From the NCBI RefSeq assembly GCF_006065315.1, contig NZ_CP040749.1:4982001-5046000 (forward strand): a DNA stretch of 64,000 nt, given 5' to 3'. This document shows positions 60,428-64,000 of the stretch, in pieces. Below the pieces are notes generated by a model that worked only from the letters and a program-made list of their open reading frames with translations, did no database searches and had not been told where the DNA came from. The stretch is from Aureibaculum algae (GTDB lineage Bacteria; Bacteroidota; Bacteroidia; Flavobacteriales; Flavobacteriaceae). A program made the position numbers and the translations under genes. Every line of letters begins with the position of its first letter. Within the stretch, counting starts at the first letter, position 1.

Positions 60428-61351
60428 TTAAACGAACCTATTGTAATAAGTAATAAGGCTTTTATAATCACGACCTATACTTTCAGCTTCACGATCAGTG
60501 ATTTTACCATCCCTCTTACACTTTCTAACCTCTCCTAAATATTCTTCAATTTCTTCATAGAAATTTTTATAATTACTCGCTTTACTATGCTCTTCTAATA
60601 ATTCAGGAGTTAAATCTTTATGCTTTGTAAAATTAGCTTCTAATTCGTCATATTTAGCGTTTAATGCCTCAACATCAATTTCTTCCGCGTACACTATATC
60701 TACAATTTCTTCAGCAATACCAATATCTGTTTTTGAAGCAATAATACTTTCTTTTAATGGATGGTCTTTTAATAGTTCAATTTCTGCTTGATTAGAAATT
60801 GGTCTTAAGATTTTATAGGCTTCTGTACGTTTATTATAAAAAGCTTCAATATTAGTCTTAATAAGATCTACGTATTCTTTTCCTTTAGCCCAATCATCAT
60901 CTTTAAAATCTTCGTTACTATAATAGTCCTTAAACTTTTTATAAGCTTCATGTGTGTTTTCAAATGCCTCTGCTGTAGCTTTTACACTATTTGTCAATTC
61001 TTCTTTAACTTCAGAAGGTAGGTTGTTGCCAGGCTTTAATAAAAAAATACCGTCTCTTTCTCTATTAATATCAGGAACCGAACCAATAAAAGCATGTGCT
61101 AAAAATAATGTTGGCTTTTTCTTTTGAGTTACCATGTTACTCATTTTTTCATAATCATCACCCGCTTTAGTAATTTTGTCACCAGCATCATTCATATAGT
61201 CTACCATCGCATTATTATAAGCAATAACACTATTGGCACCACCAGACCCCATATCACTTACGGCATCTAATGCACTACTGGCTTTATCTCCTAATTTTCC
61301 ACAACTTACTACTATTAGTGCTGCTAATACAAATACAATTTTGAATTTCAT
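60428..61351 (-). CDS. DUF3829 domain-containing lipoprotein
   Basis: Lipoprotein of 307 residues (lipobox IVVS-Cys17) followed by helical, Lys/Glu-rich sequence of the DUF3829 (YiiG-like) family: VIAYNNAMVDYMNDAGDKI at the start, ENTHEAYKKFKDYYSNEDF in the middle, and a final LITYYNRF. The family is widespread in bacteria and has no known biochemical role; the helical core may bind other envelope proteins. A -7 element lies at 61417-61424 and a clear terminator follows, so it is a single-gene unit, divergent from the second TonB-receptor-like gene. Confidence 0.85.
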   Translation of the reverse strand: MKFKIVFVLAALIVVSCGKLGDKASSALDAVSDMGSGGANSVIAYNNAMVDYMNDAGDKITKAGDDYEKMSNMVTQKKKPTLFLAHAFIGSVPDINRERDGIFLLKPGNNLPSEVKEELTNSVKATAEAFENTHEAYKKFKDYYSNEDFKDDDWAKGKEYVDLIKTNIEAFYNKRTEAYKILRPISNQAEIELLKDHPLKESIIASKTDIGIAEEIVDIVYAEEIDVEALNAKYDELEANFTKHKDLTPELLEEHSKASNYKNFYEEIEEYLGEVRKCKRDGKITDREAESIGRDYKSLITYYNRFV

Positions 61352-61416
61352 GAATTACTGTTTTTAAAGATTAATTAATAATGTCCTATATATATTTTCT
61401 TAATAGACCATTTATG

Positions 61417-61424
61417 CAAAAATA
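61417..61424 (-). promoter_or_regulatory. -7 promoter element of the DUF3829 gene
   Basis: TATTTTTG followed by CAT on the minus strand, 65 bases before the ATG at 61351. Confidence 0.55.
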
Positions 61425-61440
61425 TGTAAAAATATGTAAA
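61421..61440 (+). repeat. 10-base tandem duplication in the divergent intergenic region
   Basis: AATATGTAAA occurs twice in tandem. It overlaps the -7 element of the minus-strand gene and could affect either divergent promoter, or be neutral slippage. Confidence 0.5.
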
Positions 61441-61525
61441 AAATTAACGCATTTACTAAAGATAAATTGTCTTTTTAGGAGAACTTATTAAAATTTCGTA
61501 ACTTTTAAATCTCTTATAATAGGAT

Positions 61526-64000
61526 ATGAGTAGATTTTCGCTAACACTTACTCTTTATTTATTTACCTCTATTGGTGTCGTTTCTCAAGAAACAGGTTCA
61601 GTAAAAGGGGTATTAATAGACTATGAAAATCAAAATCCTGTTGAAAACGTTTCAGTCATTATTACAGGTATTAAAATCTCTAATGTTTCTGATCAAAATG
61701 GAAATTTTATACTACCAAACATACCTGTTGGTGATTATCTTATTGAGATAGTTAGTGAGCATTATGAAAACCAAAACTACCCTATTACCATTACTAAAGG
61801 TGAAATACTTGATTTACGTTTAATTTATTTATATCCAACAGATTTTATTTTTGACAATGCTGATCAAATCGTTTGGAATGATGAAAACCCCTATGAAAAT
61901 AACCTAACCTATTATTCAAACTCAAAAGATGTTTTTCTAAAACGAGTTGGTTTTGATTTTAGTCCTACGTTTTTCAGCTTTCGTGGATATGATGCCAGTC
62001 AATCTATCATTATATTGAATGGTGTAGATATAACCAATTTATACAATAACAGGCCACTATGGAACACTTTTAGTGGTTTAAATGATATTTCAAGAAATAG
62101 AGTATCCGTTTTAGGCCTTTCTTATTCCAATCAAAATTTTGGTGGAATTTCTGGAGTAACATCAATTGAGACAGATGCATTTAAAATGCGACCAGGGCTC
62201 CGTATTTCGAGTTCATTTTCAAATAAAAATTTCATTGGAAGTACCATGGCAACCTATAATTCTGGAGTGCAAAAAAACGGATTGGCATTTAGTGTTTCTG
62301 CATCAAGGCGATGGGGAAACGAAGGGTATGTTAATGCCACTTTATATGATGCTTTTAGTCTTTTTGGCACATTATCATATAAGATAAATGAAGTACACAG
62401 TATTAATGCTACCGCTATCTATGCACCTAGTAGAAAAGGACAAACTACCGCAATAACCCAACGGACTTTTAATGAATTTGGTAATAACTATAATTCTTAT
62501 TGGGGATGGCAGGAAGGAGAAAAACGGAATTCAAGTATTTCAAAATTTGATGCACCCATCTTTATGTTTGGTTACCGTTTTAAAAATGATAAGTGGTTAT
62601 TTTCTACAACGCTTTCTTATCAATCAATAGACCAAAAAAATAGCCGATTAGATTATACAAATGCCCCAAATCCCTATCCCAATTATTGGAAATATTTACC
62701 TGAAATTAAAGACAATCCACAAATTGATTGGTTAAACCTATATGAAACCAATTTAAACACAACCAATATTTCAGACGGTGGTTCTGCCCGATATTTAATC
62801 TATGATAACATAAAAAAGGATAATGTTTTTAGTGTAAACTCAAGAATAAATAAGAAATTAAATGACCATCTAAATTTGGATATCGGACTCTCATTTAAAA
62901 ATAGTAATTCAACTAATTATGCCTCGCCAAAAGATTTATTAGGTGCTCAATTTTATGTTGATGTAAATCCGTTTACTATTGTTAATGGTAATCCTACAAA
63001 AAATGACCTTTTAGGTGAAGAAAACAAAGGTTTAAATGAGAAAATTAAGTATGATTTTTATTTACGAGCATCTCAAGTTGCTGCATTTACCCAATTACAA
63101 TATAAAACTGAGCAAACTGAATTTTTTATAGCCGCCAACTATACTAGAAAAGACTTTCAACGTGAGGGTAAATTTTTAAACCAGGCTTACGAAGATAATT
63201 CTTTAGGTAAAAGTGAAAAATTAAACTTTGATGATTATGCTTTCAAAGCGGGCATTACATATCAATTTACTTCAAATCATTATTTTCAACTTAATGCCGC
63301 TTATATAACTAAATCTCCTACAATTCAAAATACATTTATAAATAGTAGAGAAAATAATGCCATTGTACCTAATCTAATTTCAGAGAAAATTACATCAGCA
63401 GATGCGTCTTATCTTATCAATACTCCAAAGTTACAATCTCGATTAACTGGCTATTTTACTGATTTTAGAGATGGGACTACAGTCAACTCCTTTTTTGCTG
63501 AAATAGGAACAGGAGCTGATTTTTTTCAAGAGGTAATTACTGGAATTGACAAACGACATCTCGGTTTAGAATTAGGATTTGAGTATCAAATCAACTCTAA
63601 TTTTAGTAGTTCTTTGGTGGTAGCATTAGGTCAACATACCTATACAAATAATGCTAATGTTGCTGTTAACTTTGATACCGCCGGACTCAGCGAAGATATA
63701 ATTAACAATACGGGGTTTATAAACCTAGGAGAAACCTATCTTAAAAATTACAAAGTAGCCAATGGTCCACAACAAGCCTTTTCTGTAGGTTTATTTTATA
63801 AAAATTCTAAAAATTGGTGGCTCAATGGGTCAGCAAATTATTTTTCGAATGGATATTTAGATATTTCAGCAATAACAAGAACGGATGCCTTTTTTAATAA
63901 CCCTAATGATTACGGTCAGCCTTATCAGGATATTGATTTTGATTTAGCAAGAACTTTATTACAACAAGAAAAATTTAGTAGTTACTCCATCATCAATCTG
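61526..64000 (+). CDS. TonB-receptor-like outer-membrane protein (3' end outside window)
   Basis: Starts with ATG at 61526 and is open to the window edge (825 residues seen). It has a signal peptide (MSRFSLTLTLYLFTSIGVVSQ), a CarboxypepD_reg-like domain (about 24-110; NVSVIITGIKISNVSDQNGNF, VGDYLIEI), a plug domain (about 115-220) with FFSFRGYDASQSIIILNGVD and NFGGISGVTSIETDAF, and then barrel strands rich in aromatic residues. It lacks the typical TonB-box pattern I would expect between the two N-terminal domains. The substrate is unknown. A TAACTTTT near-match to the -7 element lies about 25 bases upstream. It is divergent from the DUF3829 lipoprotein. Confidence 0.88.
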   Translation, partial: MSRFSLTLTLYLFTSIGVVSQETGSVKGVLIDYENQNPVENVSVIITGIKISNVSDQNGNFILPNIPVGDYLIEIVSEHYENQNYPITITKGEILDLRLIYLYPTDFIFDNADQIVWNDENPYENNLTYYSNSKDVFLKRVGFDFSPTFFSFRGYDASQSIIILNGVDITNLYNNRPLWNTFSGLNDISRNRVSVLGLSYSNQNFGGISGVTSIETDAFKMRPGLRISSSFSNKNFIGSTMATYNSGVQKNGLAFSVSASRRWGNEGYVNATLYDAFSLFGTLSYKINEVHSINATAIYAPSRKGQTTAITQRTFNEFGNNYNSYWGWQEGEKRNSSISKFDAPIFMFGYRFKNDKWLFSTTLSYQSIDQKNSRLDYTNAPNPYPNYWKYLPEIKDNPQIDWLNLYETNLNTTNISDGGSARYLIYDNIKKDNVFSVNSRINKKLNDHLNLDIGLSFKNSNSTNYASPKDLLGAQFYVDVNPFTIVNGNPTKNDLLGEENKGLNEKIKYDFYLRASQVAAFTQLQYKTEQTEFFIAANYTRKDFQREGKFLNQAYEDNSLGKSEKLNFDDYAFKAGITYQFTSNHYFQLNAAYITKSPTIQNTFINSRENNAIVPNLISEKITSADASYLINTPKLQSRLTGYFTDFRDGTTVNSFFAEIGTGADFFQEVITGIDKRHLGLELGFEYQINSNFSSSLVVALGQHTYTNNANVAVNFDTAGLSEDIINNTGFINLGETYLKNYKVANGPQQAFSVGLFYKNSKNWWLNGSANYFSNGYLDISAITRTDAFFNNPNDYGQPYQDIDFDLARTLLQQEKFSSYSIINL

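Noticed and set aside
1..64000. CRISPR arrays, insertion sequences, prophage genes, rRNA operons, replication origin
   Set aside because: No regularly spaced repeats, transposase, integrase or phage motifs, ribosomal RNA sequence, or dnaA-box cluster was seen. Gene content is core chromosomal.

Overview
The window is a 64-kb piece of a low-GC chromosome from the Bacteroidota, most likely family Flavobacteriaceae. Three things support this. First, the gene families are lineage-typical: DUF4270, DUF4292, a GYDIA-type GHMP kinase, a CCDC81-like HU/SPOR protein, CarboxypepD_reg/TonB receptors, and a mevalonate pathway instead of a visible MEP pathway. Second, many intergenic regions carry the Bacteroidota -7 promoter element TAnnTTTG (25 loci listed). 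Third, Shine-Dalgarno sites are essentially absent. Nothing looks like a prophage, plasmid, insertion sequence, CRISPR array or integrated island. This is a core chromosomal segment with dense, mostly housekeeping genes and one tRNA.

Layout. 1-13.2 kb (minus): a truncated TonB receptor with a beta-helix lipoprotein, pgi, an M23 peptidase with an altered zinc motif, a DUF3108 protein, a lipocalin-like lipoprotein, a tryptophan-2,3-dioxygenase-family protein, tilS, a membrane pyrophosphatase and a soluble pyrophosphatase. 13.4-15.9 kb (plus): tRNA-Leu(CAA), prs, rplY/ctc, pth. 16-20.3 kb (minus): an operon of a half-length glycogen-synthase-like protein, a DUF4270 lipoprotein and glmS. 20.4-25.4 kb (plus): panC, panD, a flippase-like membrane protein, a GHMP kinase, a BaiN-type flavoprotein and an AlkB-like dioxygenase. 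25.4-27.3 kb (minus): a small conserved protein, a serine hydrolase and a small ExbB/TolQ-like membrane protein. 27.6-37.4 kb (plus): a LytS/LytTR two-component pair, an EamA transporter, mvaD, a MORN protein, mevalonate kinase with a UbiA prenyltransferase, a nitrilase, an RluB-like pseudouridine synthase and lpxB. 37.4-38.8 kb (minus): MATE transporter. 39.1-45.3 kb (plus): comEC, a sugar nucleotidyltransferase, a TPR protein, a DUF4292 lipoprotein and an EnvC-like protein. 45.3-46.8 kb (minus): acyl-CoA thioesterase and the HU/SPOR protein. 47-48 kb (plus): dprA. 48-54.5 kb (minus): a large secreted MG2/plug-like protein, a conserved small protein, and a carbonic anhydrase/SulP transporter/carbonic anhydrase set. 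54.6-58.5 kb (plus): kbl, queD, lpxH, radA. 58.7-61.4 kb (minus): a methyltransferase, a secreted DUF695/RraB-like protein and a DUF3829 lipoprotein. 61.5-64 kb (plus): a second, truncated TonB-receptor-like protein.

How the genes fit together. Several functions recur. Isoprenoid supply and use comprises the GHMP kinase, mvaD, mevalonate kinase and the UbiA prenyltransferase. Envelope work comprises lpxB, lpxH, glmS, the M23 and EnvC-like proteins, the SPOR protein, DUF4292 and lipoproteins. Pyrophosphate metabolism comprises hppA and ppa. Bicarbonate handling is represented by the carbonic anhydrase/SulP operon. DNA uptake and recombination is represented by comEC, dprA and radA.

Most useful observations. 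(1) The HU/SPOR gene has no ATG, GTG or TTG upstream of codon 129. It appears to start at a CTG placed correctly behind a -7 element. (2) Several TTG codons at the 5' ends of open frames lie inside -7 promoter elements, so the true starts are downstream (panD, the nucleotidyltransferase, the 78-residue protein, EamA). (3) The M23 peptidase carries Cys where the family has a zinc-ligand His. (4) A bicarbonate operon carries two different beta-carbonic anhydrases around a SulP transporter. All functional calls come from reading motifs. No database search was possible.
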